Shown one piece after another: positions 9,904 to 21,225 of a stretch of DNA of 64,000 nt (the first letter of the stretch is position 1; each line of letters opens with the position of its first letter). Where the stretch lies: the NCBI GenBank assembly GCA_037367405.1, contig JAZKJV010009631.1:471973-535972 (forward strand), read 5' to 3'. The stretch is from Ottelia alismoides (Eukaryota > Streptophyta > Magnoliopsida > Alismatales > Hydrocharitaceae). The translations under genes were made by a program, and so were the position numbers. Below the pieces are notes generated by a model, which had not been told where the DNA came from, ran no database searches, and saw only the letters and a program-made list of their open reading frames with translations.

Positions 9904-11760
9904 TTGAACGATGAATAGACCCGAGAAATCCTCACTCTTGAGGAGGACATGGAAAGCACAATTAGCTTATGCTCCGACGATTCTTGGGAGACAGATTCTC
10001 AGATGCAGGCGCATCTCTTTGAGCATTCACTCCAGATCGAACACGATCAGCTTAGCACAGAACTGTTCGGCACATTACAGGGATCTCAGCAGAATGATGA
10101 GGATGGTAGCAGCTTCAAGGAAGTACATCCCACCACCAGCATAGTCTCTGAAGTAACAGATAAAGTGGACAGGACAAAACCAGAACTCAAGCCACTTCCT
10201 GCAGGACTGAAGTATTCTTTCCTTGCGGGTGGAGAACAAATGTATCCGGTCATCATCAGCAGCAGGTTGAATCCGGATCAGGAATCTCGTCTTCTCGATG
10301 TTCTAGAAAAGAACCGCAAGGCACTTGGTTGGAGCGTAGCAGATCTCCGAGGGATAAATCCAGCCTTGTGTTCACACCATATCTATCTAGAAGAAGATGC
10401 CAAGCCGTCCCGTGAATTCCAAAGAAGGCTGAACCCTAACCTTCGGGACGTCGTCATGAAGGAGATAACGAAATGGTGTGACGCGGGCTTTATCTATCCC
10501 ATCTCCGATTCAAAATGGGTGAGCCCACTACATGTAGTTCCAAAGAAATCCGGGATGACCGTGGTTACAAATGACAAAGGAGAGGAAATTTCCACTCGGG
10601 TACCAACATCCTAGCGGGTGTGTGTTGACTACCACCGTCTTAATGCAGCAACGAAGAAGGACCACTTTTCCTTGCCATTCATCGATCAAGTTCTGGAAAG
10701 ATTAGCAGGCAAGGAGTTCTTCTGCTTTTTGGATGGGTACTCCGGGTACAACCAAGTGGCGATCGCGCCCGAAGATCAAGAGAAGACTACCTTCACTTGC
10801 CCGTTCGGCACCTACGCCTTCAAGAGAATGCCCTTTGGTTTGTGCAATGCACCTGCAACCTTCCAAAGATGCATGTTAGCCGTCTTCGCCGAGATGGTAG
10901 GTAGTTTTCTCGAGGTGTTCATGGACGACTTCTCTGTCTGTGGTGATAGTTTTGACTCTTGTCTTGAGCACCTAGACAGAGTGCTTCAGAAGTGCCGAGA
11001 AGTCAATTTGGTGCTTTCATGGGAAAAGAGCCACTTTATGGTTACTGAAGGCATTGTGCTGGGCCACGTCGTTTCCAAACGTGACATGGAAGTCGACCCA
11101 GCAAAGGTGGATGTTATTTCAAACCTCCAGCCACCTCAGACAGTGAAGAATGTGAGGTCATTCCTGGGGCATGTGGGATTCTACAGGCGATTCATTAAGG
11201 ATTTCAACAGCATTGCCCGACCTCTGACAGAGCTTTTGAGCAAGGAAACTGAGTTCATTGTTGATCAGCAGGTTCTCCTTGCTTTCAATCAGTTGAAGGA
11301 GCTCATCACTCAGGCTCCAATCTTACAGCCGCCTGACTGGACTCTTCCCTTTGAGATAATGATCGATGCGTTAGATTTTGCAGTCGGGGCTGTCCTTGGG
11401 CAAAGAAAAGAGAAAGCACCCTATGTCATTCACTATGCCAGCAGAACATTAGATGAAGCACAGAGAAATTATACAGTGATAGAGAAAGAGTTGCTAGCTG
11501 TGGTTTTCGCCCTAGAGAAGTTCAGATCCTATTTGTTGGGATCAAAAGTCACAATTTTCACAGACCACTCTGCTATCCGGTACCTCCAGCAGAAGAAGGA
11601 TGCCAAGCCAAGACTAATTCGTTGGATCCTTCTCCTCCAAGAATTTGATCTGGAAATCAAGGACAAGCCTGGAGTTCAAAATGTGGTAGCAGACCATCTC
11701 TCCAGAATAGAGCAGCACGAGTCTCCTCTGAACAGTGCACCCATCACAGAAACCTTTCTT
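9904..11760 (+). pseudogene. pol: Reverse transcriptase and RNase H of A
   Basis: Copies element RNA into DNA within the particle. An acidic linker (9949-10180) precedes the RT. The RT spans about 10190-11200 and has FMDDF with the catalytic aspartates at 10918-10932, preceded by [13 protein letters not shown]. RNase H runs about 11340-11710, with [13 protein letters not shown], the EKELLA glutamate and FTDHSAI visible. It ends with a VVADHLSR motif typical of Athila and Tat lineages. The whole stretch is one frame, interrupted by TGA 9901, TAG 9916 and TAG 10612; the last replaces a Trp codon conserved in G. No frameshift was found. Confidence 0.93.
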
Positions 11761-13152
11761 GACGAAGCCATCTTAGCAGTGGATTCTCTTCCTTGGTATG
11801 CAGATATAGTCAACTACCTCGCCTCTGGGGTAACACCAGCGGATTGGACGAAAAATCAGAAGAACAAATTCATGTCGACCATCCGATTCTACCAATGGGA
11901 GGATCCTCTTTTATTCAGGGAAGGAGTGGATTGCATTAGGCGCAGGAGCATCCCTCAAATGGAGCAGTCTAGTGTCCTCGAGCATTGTCACTCACTCGAA
12001 TCTGGTGGACATCACTCTGGAGATCGTACAACAGCTAAAGTACTTCAGTGTGGCTTCTGGTGGCCCACTTTATTCAAGGATGCAGCGGAATTTGTCAAAC
12101 GATGTATTGACTGTCAGAGACTAAAAGGTACACTTACTGCCAAAGATTCAATGCCCCTGAAAATCATTCAGATAGCAGACGTGTTCGATGCATGGGGCAT
12201 TGATTTCATGGGACCTTTCCCTAACAGTCAAGGTTTTGAGCATATCCTTCTTGTCGTCGACTACGTGAGTCGTTGGGTTGAAGCTATCCCCACTCGAGCC
12301 GCCGACAGCCGAACAGTATGCCAGTTCCTGAAGAAGAACATCATTTCGCGGTTCGGGATACCAAAATTTCTCATATCAGACAGGGGTAGCCACTTCATTA
12401 ACAAAGAGGTCAAGAAGTTAACGAAGGAGTACAGCATCGATCATCGTGTCGTGTCTCCTTACCATCCTCAGACCAATGGCATGGCGGAGCTATCAAACAG
12501 AGAAATCAAGACTATCCTGCAGAAACTTGTTAGGCCAAACAGAAAGGACTGGTCTCAACTCTTGGACTCGGTCTTATGGGCTTACCGAACCGCCTACAAG
12601 TCTCCCTTGGGCATGTCACCCTATCATCTTGTATATGGAAAGCCGTGCCATCTTCCCGTGGAATTAATTCACAAGTCTTTATGGGCAATCAACAGTTGCA
12701 ATCTGGACTCACGCAAAAGTGGTCAGAAAAGAAAGGATGACCTGAACAGACTCTTAGAATTCTGAGACTATGCATACGATAACACATTGATGTACAAGGA
12801 GAAGGTGAAACGCTGGCATGACCGGCACATCAGACGAAAGACCTTTGACGTTGGACAGAAGGTGTGGTTATTTGATGCAATGTTGCGGATATTCCCGGGT
12901 AAATTAAAGAGTAAGTGGATAGGGCCATTTCGAATTTGTGAAGTGCGTGACAATAGAAGTATTGCTATATCAGAATTGTCCCCTGACGCACAACACTTCG
13001 TCGTCAACGGCCAACTACTGAAGCCTTACCTCAAACCAGATGCATTCTTGGCCGTTGTAGACTCCATTCAGCTAGTGCACCACGAAGACATTTCCACAAC
13101 CGCTGCAGCATCAGAAGATTCAGACGATGTACTCCAAGAATTGTTTATCTGA
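11761..13152 (+). pseudogene. pol: Integrase of A
   Basis: Would insert the DNA copy into the chromosome. An HHCC zinc-binding region lies at about 11980-12120 (ending CIDCQ). The catalytic core has Asp at 12202, Asp at 12379 and Glu at 12487, giving D-58-D-35-E, which is the normal retroviral/Ty3 spacing. A GPF motif (WIGPF, near 12918) marks the C-terminal domain. The frame is broken once by TGA 12763, where an Arg codon would fit, and ends at 13150-13152. All catalytic residues are present. Confidence 0.93.
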
Positions 13153-13241
13153 TTGTCTTCTTTTCTTCTTTTCTTCTTTTTTTATTTTCCTTTTCTAGCT
13201 TCTTTTTGTATCTAAAAGGTGCCGCCCTTGTAGACAGTTTT

Positions 13242-13601
13242 CTATACTTAGGACGTACTTTGTCCTAAGTATAGGGGGGATGTGCACCCCAAGTTTTTCA
13301 TTTCATTCCGATCCTCTCCATTGTCTCCTCTTCTTGTCTATAGTTAGGAGTATCTTACCCTAAGTATAGGGGGAGACAATTTGAGTACGATCTGTATATT
13401 CCCACCCTTGACCCTCCCTGTTTTTTGTACAGTCTGATTTACTTAGGATTATTTGATCCTAAGTATAGGGGGGACGGTCAACTTCTCATTCATTCATTTT
13501 TCATTCATATATTGTTTCGACTTGTCTATACTCAGTACGAGTTATGTCTTCTCTTTTCTTTTCGATCTATGAGGACATAGCTCAAGCTAAGTATAGGGGG
13601 G
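13242..13601 (+). repeat. Array of four polypurine-tract-like stem-loops in A
   Basis: Unit 1: arms CTATACTTAGGAC 13242-13254 and 13262-13274, 13 perfect pairs, 7-base loop, six Gs 13274-13279. Unit 2: arms 13338-13348 and 13359-13369, one mismatch, five Gs. Unit 3: arms 13440-13449 and 13456-13465, perfect, six Gs 13468-13473. Unit 4: longer imperfect arms 13526-13548 and 13574-13596, six Gs 13596-13601. Each 3' arm plus G-run repeats AAGTATAGGGGG, the polypurine tract found beside the 3' LTR at 15909-15919. Spacing between units is about 100 bases. Whether they prime extra plus-strand DNA, block processing or act as RNA elements is unknown. Confidence 0.85.
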
Positions 13602-13759
13602 TCGTATATACCATGTATATACTATAAGACATAACTCATACTGAAAAATAAAATATCACCTTAATATAAAGTATAATAGAAAAAGTTGTTCTACAATAAT
13701 AAAAGATGATTGTGAGATCCTCAGACTCTTTGTACTTGTACTGATTATTGAGTTAGGAA

Positions 13760-14760
13760 AAGTGTTTTTCTGCAAATTATTCTCTTTTAAAAATCTTGTG
13801 AAAATTGTTTGAAAAATAGTGTGTACAAGTATTAAACCTTTGAAAAATCAGTTTTGTGTGTAAAATTTATTTTCTTTGAGTGAAATCAAAATGTGTGAAA
13901 ATCAGTGTGCAAATGATTGTAAAAATGGATTGTCAAATTGTTTTGAAAAACCTATCTATGATGTGTAAAACCTATTGCAAAAATCATTTTCAAATATGTG
14001 AACATGTTTGTCAAATTAGTTTGGACTATTGTTTTCAAAACTATTGTGAAATTGATTCTTGAATAAGTCTGAGAAGTCTGCACAAAAATCTCTCATACAA
14101 AAATAAGCACAATACCAAATAAAGCTTATAAGAGCCAACAACATATTGTACAGCAATTACAGTTTTTCTTCTTTTGTATATACTGATTAATAAATCAGGT
14201 TAAATGCCTATACAGTATGATTTGAAAAATAGTGTGAACTGTTTGAAAAAATTGCTGTGAAATGTTTTCAACCTGTGTAAAATTGTTTGGATTGCAAAAC
14301 TTTTCTTTGTGTGGAATAAAGGATTTGAAAAACCTATGTGCAAATGTTTTGAAAATTGATTGTCAAAATTATTATGGAAAATGTATATATATAGTGTGAA
14401 AAATCTTTGCAAAAATAGTTTTCAAATGTGTGTAAATGATTGCAAAAGCTATCGTGTACCATAGTTTGCAAAAATTACTTTCAAAACTAGATCTGAGAAA
14501 TAAAAGCATCATTACAAACACTTGTAAATCAAATACATAAAATTCTTTCGGTATAAGCTGAATAAAGTACGCCATTAAAACCTGTAAAGTCTTTGAAAAC
14601 CCATACCTTTTATAAATAAGGCGGTACGCCCGTGTAAATAATTATGTATACCTTTGTATGTGTCAAGCCTTCTATTTGCAAAAATTCTTTGTGTAAAAAG
14701 ATTCTTTGATTCTTGTAAAATCTTTGTGCAAAATTGCATCATTCATTGTGCATAGCATAA
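13760..14760 (+). repeat. Degenerate TTTGAAAA/TGTGAAAA-rich region
   Basis: About 1 kb with many short variants of TTTGAAAA, TTGCAAAA and GTGTGAAA in irregular spacing. It is not a clean tandem repeat. The same kind of sequence, reverse complemented, occurs at the matching place in G (about 48060-48760) and B (1-120). Confidence 0.6.
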
Positions 14761-14779
14761 GCATACCATTCATATTCTT

Positions 14780-15480
14780 TTTGAGTGAGCTTGATGATTG
14801 AATCAGTCCAATGAAGTCTCAAATTGGAGCTTGGTTAGACCTTACCGCACCTAACTGCACTCGAGCCTTACGGGAACTAGGTTTAAGGTACTTCAGGTCT
14901 ATACAGACTAAATTCTTTGAGAAATCAGGGTTGGGTTCAAGTCACCTCAACTGACTAACTAGAACTTTTCGAGACACACGCATGACTCTTGCCGACCGTG
15001 ACCTAACTTGGACACTTGCACCTTTCACTTGGCTCAACTCAGTTGGAGTGGTGAGGGGGTTGGATTTGCCAGTCTGAGACGCACAAGGGTGGAAACATTC
15101 GTCCTCGTCTAGGGAGGGAAGTGCACCCCAACCTGGTCCAATAGCCATGAGGTCTAAAGACAGGAGATTGTGGGTTGCGATAAAGCTTCAAAAGAGGGAT
15201 AGTCTACTGGCTCAAGAGGAAAAACTCCTTATGTAAATGCTGCTGTGAATAGTATGTTGAAAAAAAATGGTCAGGCCTGTACAAAAATAAAATGCCTGCA
15301 AAGTATGTACATATGTTGTAAAGCCAATAAGCAAGCTTGAGTTCCAAAGTCAAATATGTGAGCCTGCAGCTGGATGACTTGACTACACTGGTCTTGCATC
15401 CTAGGATAGGTAGCTACACTGGCTACCGTCCATTCTTCTCTTCACCCCCTCCTCTTGAGCTGGTTGCCACTTGAACTTAG
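14780..15480 (+). other. Conserved non-coding 3' UTR block
   Basis: This stretch can be followed in the same order in G (minus strand, about 47330-48010) and D (about 63350-63960). Landmarks are CTTGGCTCAACTCAG (near 15027), GATAAAGCTT (near 15180) and GTAGCTACACTGGCTACC (near 15410). No frame is kept, so selection would be on nucleic acid. Confidence 0.65.
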
Positions 15481-15884
15481 AAGGGAATACCCTGCTCCTC
15501 GAGGAAAGAGCTGTTGGATTGGGGAATCATTGGGTTGTCATTCTGGAGAAGTCAGTTCCTTTGTCATTTCAGTTGGGGAGAGCCACCATCACTTACACTG
15601 AACAAGTCAGCTTCATAGTTATAAGGGTTTGCGTATGATGTAGACCGGTTCTGACCAGGCTATTGAGGTGGGTTAAACCGAGTTTTGTGACTATCAAAGG
15701 TTGTTGTATTTTGGGGCTGGTTCCCGACTAGGTTCCATACACATCTACACCCAAGGTCTGACATGAGCTCCAAATTCAGATTTCATAAAGACATGCATTG
15801 CACTGAAAGCACCCCTATTCACTCTATCCTTCTTTAATTCTCCTTTTTCTTTTCTTTATTCTTTTTGTACTTATTGCATAAGTG

Positions 15885-15919
15885 TTTGCTAGGGACTAGC
15901 AAAGGCAAGTATAGGGGGG
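15885..15919 (+). promoter_or_regulatory. Polypurine tract of A with adjacent perfect hairpin
   Basis: GTATAGGGGGG (15909-15919) abuts the 3' LTR and should prime plus-strand DNA synthesis. Just upstream is TTTGCTAG-GGA-CTAGCAAA (15885-15903), a perfect 8-base stem. The same hairpin is found at the matching position in G (46905-46923). Confidence 0.85.
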
Positions 15920-18900
15920 TGATGAATCTCCATTTCATCACCTTTATTCTATCATTTTGGCCTCAAAAACCCCAGCAAATGCATGTAAAGAGCATCAAAT
16001 TGTACATAATAGCATTCATCATCCATTGTATTAATTATACATTAAATAAGGTGTTTAATGCCAAAATTATAGAATAAAGAGAAGAAAAGAAAAAGGAATA
16101 AAATATTGCAGATATTTTATGACCCGGACCCCGAGACCAAGGCCAGCATGGAATTGGTCGACAAGGAATAAAGTAGGGGGAGATAAGGGCCAGTGTACAA
16201 TAAATACCTCATTTATTTATGCATTTATTTATGCATCTTTGACACCTATTTCGTACATAATTATTCATTCATCAAATAAAGAAACTTTGTTCATGAAAGT
16301 TGTAGATAATAATGTAAGTAAAAATACAAAATTGAGTTTGTGTAAAAATAATTCTCAGTGTACCTTTTATACACAGAATAAAAAGCCAAAATCTCAACTT
16401 CACAGACCCATATCTTGCAAACAAAAGCTCCAAATCACTCAAACTCACCTTTAATTGTATATAGCTTTCCAAGAACTATATAATAAAATTGGTTTCATAA
16501 TTTTTGGAGTCCATCTGCAAAAGTTAGGTTTTTGGCCTTCATTGTGCAGCATGCCTGATTAAAATATTCAATATATTCATTGTCCATTATTTTTAGCAAA
16601 TTATATTTTTAGAATTTTGTAAATAATATATATAATACATGTACATATTACAATTAGAATGAAACTAAAAAGTACTTCTAAAATAAAATAATTAAATGCA
16701 ACATAATAGGCAAGATACCTATGATCCAATATGTACAAAAACACAAAGGGGAAACATTCTTTGATTATTTCCTTTTCTCATATTTTTATAATGATGTACA
16801 TATTATACCTAATATATCAAAAATACAAATCTAAAATAAGAACCAAGAAAATCAATTAAATAAATAAAGTATATATAATACATAGGTAAAAGACCTACAA
16901 GTATACCTACTTATACCTACCCCTATTTATTTAAAAATGAAAATAAACTCATTAAAATTGAATAAAAATACATTTATACTCAAAAAATAAATTATAAATT
17001 TATAAAATAATCCAATAAAATAAATAAATAAAATAAATAAATAAAAAATTAAAAGATACAAAATACATGTAAATACACACATATACACTTTATTAAAATA
17101 AAACTATTATAAAACACTTCAAAAAATTCAATAAAAATCGTAAATAAATACTACATAAAAAAGTATACATTTTTTATTTTATAAAAAAATTCTAATAAAA
17201 TCATTTACTATGTCAAATAAATCAATTTCAAGCAAAATTTCATGTTTTGTCTTCTTGCGGCCGACGTGGACCAATGGGGCGCCAGCCCTTGTTGACCACC
17301 TGGTCAACTGTCCCATCCGGGACCTGGGCGCCTCTGAACTATCATTTCCTCGGATTTCTTCCCTTTTTTACGGCCATCTCGTCCATCGATCGAGCTCGCT
17401 TTCTTCACAAGGAATACTCTCTAATGATCACTGATACCCGCCGATAATTTGGATCAATTTGATACTCATTGGATTAAGCAATAATCGCCGGTCAATAAGG
17501 CTCCAGGCCACTGACTAAAATAAGAAGCTCCGCTCCCTTCCTCAAATTTGGCCAATTTCATCCACCCAAAACGCCTTGATTTCAATCCTGGGACGTTCCT
17601 CGTGACAGGGGGAGTGCTCCAGCACCTCAAATCAGCTGGAGGAGGGACAATTTTGACGCGGCGGAGCTCCGGCATCCGTCCTGCTCCCCGGTGGCCCCCA
17701 GGTATAAGAGCTGTCCTTTTTATGCATCTTAGTTAGGTTTTAATGTTAGCTTTTGATTCCCGTTGTTAGTTTAGTCTTTAGTTAATCATCGTAGCTTAAA
17801 ATCAAAAATTCGAAGTTCACCGGAGCTCTGCTCCGGCGACTTCTTCACCGTGAACCCGACCATATCCGACCGCCATGTGCATCCCACTTCATTCCCCATC
17901 GTATTCTCCATCGATCTATCGCCTTTGTTCAACCGAGGACCCCTGGTCTTCGCGAATCGGGGCTCCACCTCCGCCTTTCGCCGGAGCCCCTCCGCCTCAC
18001 TCCATCTTGCTGCAGAGCTTCAAAACCCGGGGTCGAGGAGGTAGCCCTCGCTCCCCCGGTTCTTCCTATGCAGGTCAAACGAAGAAAGAAGCCCATCTGG
18101 GCTCGAATCGAACCATGAAGAGGGTCCTGGAGGTCCTGTTCTTCATCGACCTCGTCCGAGCACCTCGGACCTCCAGGAGCCTTGAGAAGACCGCCAGCCG
18201 ACGCGGGAGGCTTCCAGCTACGTGCAGACCATCTCAGATGCGCGGGAGACCCTGGAGGAGCCCAAGCTTCTCGATCGAAGCTCGCCAGGCGTGAGCTTCT
18301 CCCCTGTTCATCCAGGGGGCTCCAGTGCCATCAGATCAGGAGGCCCAGCCCAGATCGCACAGGAGACGTCCGATGAAGACACGCACCAACCGTCAGATCC
18401 GCGAGGAGCATCTAATCCGAACCCTTCATTGGCGAACCGGTATCCGTCGTCGGATGAGCGACGCGTGGATAAGTGGCGCGCCCATCGCCGTCCATCTGTG
18501 CGCCTTAGGGGGTAAATTTCAGACATATCCCCCCGCCTTTTTGTATTTATAGTTTAATGCCAAAAATAGAATGCCACGTTGTAAATAAATTGTATTATTT
18601 GGATTACGCCCCCTGGTGTTTTTATATTTGCATTTTGGTCCCTCTGCGCCTCACGTGCAGTCCCACGTGAGGTGCGTGATTATTGCACTTTAACCCTGGC
18701 GGGTTCTGTTAATTGTGAAATGGCCCCAAAAATAAAAATAAATGTTTATTTCTGTTGTGATTTTTGCATGGATGCCCCTGAGAAGTATTTTATTTGCAAA
18801 AATACCCCTGCTAGGCTGTTTTATTTTTGTATGTTTTGTCCATTTATCTCGTGCATCTTTTTAATTTGAAAAATCTTGCAAAAATGGCATAGGCTCCTAT

Positions 18901-20059
18901 TAGCTTACTCTTGCACGCAATATTTTTAGTTTTTAAATTGTTTGCATTTTTGCATTTATTAAAAATCAAAAACATACTATTTATTTACTGTCTAACCTAT
19001 AAAATACCAAAAAAATATTTAACCACATCGAAAAATTCCAAAAATATTGCTTATGGTCTATCTTGTCATGTTTTAGTTTCAATCCAAAAATCACTAAAAA
19101 TCTCAAAAGAAAAACCTTAAAAATTCATAAATACTCAAAAAATACAAAAAAATATAAAAAATTCTAGAAAACCCAAAAAAATGTAAACTCAACTCCTGTA
19201 GGTTCTATATTTTATCCCCTTTCTTATAAAAATGGTTTGGAAAAATTTTGTGGCTTTGGATATTTTCAATTACCATTTTACCCCCAGCCAGTAGCTATTC
19301 CACGTTTTTGCTTTATTTCAGTATTTAAAAATACCAAAAATCTGTTGAAAAATGCCCAAAAATCACAAAAACATTAGAAAAACATGAAAATACCAAAAAG
19401 ACTTTATCTCTGGATTTTTGACTATTTTTGTATATTTTTATAAATATTGTAGCACCACTTTATATATATACTCCCTATTGAAAAAGAAAATTAAAAAAAA
19501 TTATATACATATATATATATATGTATATACATAATTATTAATATATATGATTCTAAAATTAAATAAAAAAATTTATATATATATATATTGTATGTATTAT
19601 ATGCTATATACCTACCCTCTATGGGTATATATATATATCGTTATGTATTTATATTCTATAATTTGTTTATATATATATATATATTATATAATTATATTAT
19701 ATATAAAAAAGAAAAATATATATATAATATAAAAAAATAAAAAAATAAATAAATAAATAAATAAATAAATAAAAACAAAAACCCACAAAAATAGAACTCA
19801 CACAAGGATGACTCTGTGGTACATGCACATCATAGGCTATTACATTTTTGTATTGCTCTCTGTGGTTTGACCTCTACATGCTTAGTCACTGTACATTTTG
19901 TGGTAGAGTAATAAATGTTAATTCACATTCTAGGGACTCAATTGTTTTATTCTTTTATTGTGGGTTAATGGCTGATCAACATGGGTATTCTGCGAGCGGT
20001 CGCCTCAGCGACACTTTTTATATCATTTATTGTGACCCTCACGGGATATCGTGTTATCA
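15920..20059 (+). repeat. 3' LTR of A (4140 bases)
   Basis: Direct repeat of 1639-5812, starting TGATGAATCTCC and ending TTATCA, followed by GATGA. It lacks the 29-base duplication, has a degraded TATA position, and has single-base indels in the GC-rich part (for example near 18250) that break frames seen in the 5' copy. Confidence 0.93.
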
Positions 20060-20064
20060 GATGA
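20060..20064. repeat. Target-site duplication of A, right copy (GATGA)
   Basis: Exact match to 1634-1638, immediately outside the 3' LTR. It shows that the sequence at 1-1638 and from 20060 onward was contiguous (element B) before A inserted. Confidence 0.92.
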
Positions 20065-20930
20065 TCACCTGACTCTCGTCGATAGGACGAAAGCGAATCT
20101 CTCCTCATCCATAATCAATAACGACCCTTGTAGAGTTGAGGAAAGGTCATCCCACGATGATTGGAGAGTGCTCCCCAGTGGAGGTCTTCATGGGCAATAA
20201 GATAAAATCAACTGTGTAGCTCATGCCCTGAATCAAAATAACGACATTTTCAAGGATACCCTTCAGCCTCTTTATTGATCCATCAACAAATTAAACGATC
20301 ATCTTGATTTTCTTGAGAGGCCCTAAGTGAAGAGATTGTACTAGCGAGAAGGGTATGATGCTAATCGAGGCACCGCCGTTAAGGAGAGTGTGATCACAAG
20401 TATGGTCAGAGATGGTGCAACTAATGAAAGGTGTAGCAGTGTTCCTTTTTCTAGGATTGGATGGTGTGTGATGGCATGGGCAGTGGCCATGGTCAAGATA
20501 TGACGCTCAGATCTGCTCCTCTGCTTTCTCTTCCTGGGAAGAGGAGCAGATAATTGGGTCATGGCCTGTTGAAGTGGGGCTTTAATGATCTCATGAATAG
20601 TGGCCACCACTTCGAGTTCAGTAAATATTTTTTGAATTTTTGGATCTCCTCCATACAAGGGAGGAGATCGAAATCAGCATATACACAAGGACAGCCAAGA
20701 GCAGTCTGTACAGTGGCATCCTCAGGGTCAAAGGTGGGACATGGTGTGAATGTGTGTGTGTAAAGATGATCAGGTATTGGAGCCCTCTCCTCATAGTCCG
20801 AATCAATCATGAGCCTCCTGAAATCTTTTTTTATTTTTAGTTTTTTCTTATTTTTGTATTTTTGATGATTGCAAGCCCTTATAGGAATCCTCAATCGAAT
20901 CCATATCATCAGATCGTGAAGCATCAATAT
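20065..20930 (-). pseudogene. Protease remnant of B
   Basis: Read on the minus strand: a basic linker, RHILTMAT (near 20495, matching KHVLSMAT of A), then the active-site loop region as LLNGGASI where A has LLDSGSSI, then a match to the FADRSVKRPQG block and a PIIVG-PFL strand near 20140-20170. The catalytic Asp is Asn and there are several stops and frame changes, so it is dead. It ends where A inserted. Confidence 0.75.
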
Positions 20931-21225
20931 GGCTCTTATTTAGGCAGGTGAGGTCGTCAATCCTCGAATTCATATGCTCCATGAATTGGGACAAGGTCTC
21001 AAGTGTGGATAACATGAGAGGTGACTCCAACAGATCAGACTCGAGTGGATGTGAAGGTCGGAAATATGAAGGTGGAAGTGGATAAAAGTCTGAGGGCTGA
21101 TACTGTGGCTGAGGCGGATATGAACAAAAATCAGGAGCAAAGTCCTCCGGGAAAAAAGGAGGCGGACCGACTGGACGGTACTAGGGATCTGTGAAGTCTA
21201 GATAAAAATAGCTCCAGTCGGCCAT
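20848..21225 (-). pseudogene. Gag-position protein of B, Pro/Tyr/Phe-rich, unknown
   Basis: Starts at an ATG near 21225 with MADWSYFYLDF, has one early stop, then a stretch rich in Pro, Tyr, Phe and Ser, then a helical segment around LSTLETLSQFMEHMNSRIDD (about 20955-21015). The helical part may match the heptad-like segment of gag in A. No capsid core motif (such as PHE..HEAWERF) was found between primer site and protease. The gag core therefore appears to be absent or replaced. Confidence 0.45.

Larger units (their letters stand above)
13153..15908 (+). other. 3' untranslated region of A, 2.8 kb, no env frame
   Basis: After a pyrimidine-rich start (13155-13200) come the stem-loop array, a degenerate TTTGAAAA-rich stretch and a conserved block shared with G and D. 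No reading frame over about 70 codons is present and none resembles the env-like proteins reported in some Athila elements. Its conservation as non-coding sequence argues for RNA or DNA structural roles. Confidence 0.8.
1639..20059 (+). mobile_element. Element A: complete Athila-like Ty3/Gypsy LTR retrotransposon, coding region decayed
   Basis: Two long direct repeats start TGATGAATCTCC and end TTATCA, and are flanked by the same 5-base duplication GATGA. A tRNA-Asp primer site lies two bases inside the 5' LTR, and a GTATAGGGGGG polypurine tract abuts the 3' LTR. Between them are gag, protease, RT, RNase H and integrase in the Ty3/Gypsy order, so all structural parts are present. The RT motifs and primer site point to the Athila branch. 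Stops in gag and pol mean it cannot encode its own proteins now. It is inserted in the opposite orientation into element B, between B's protease remnant and its acidic reading frame. No env-like frame follows integrase. Confidence 0.95.

Noticed and set aside
13153..15908. Possible env-like gene after integrase in A
   Set aside because: No frame of useful length, no signal peptide or membrane segment; conservation is non-coding.
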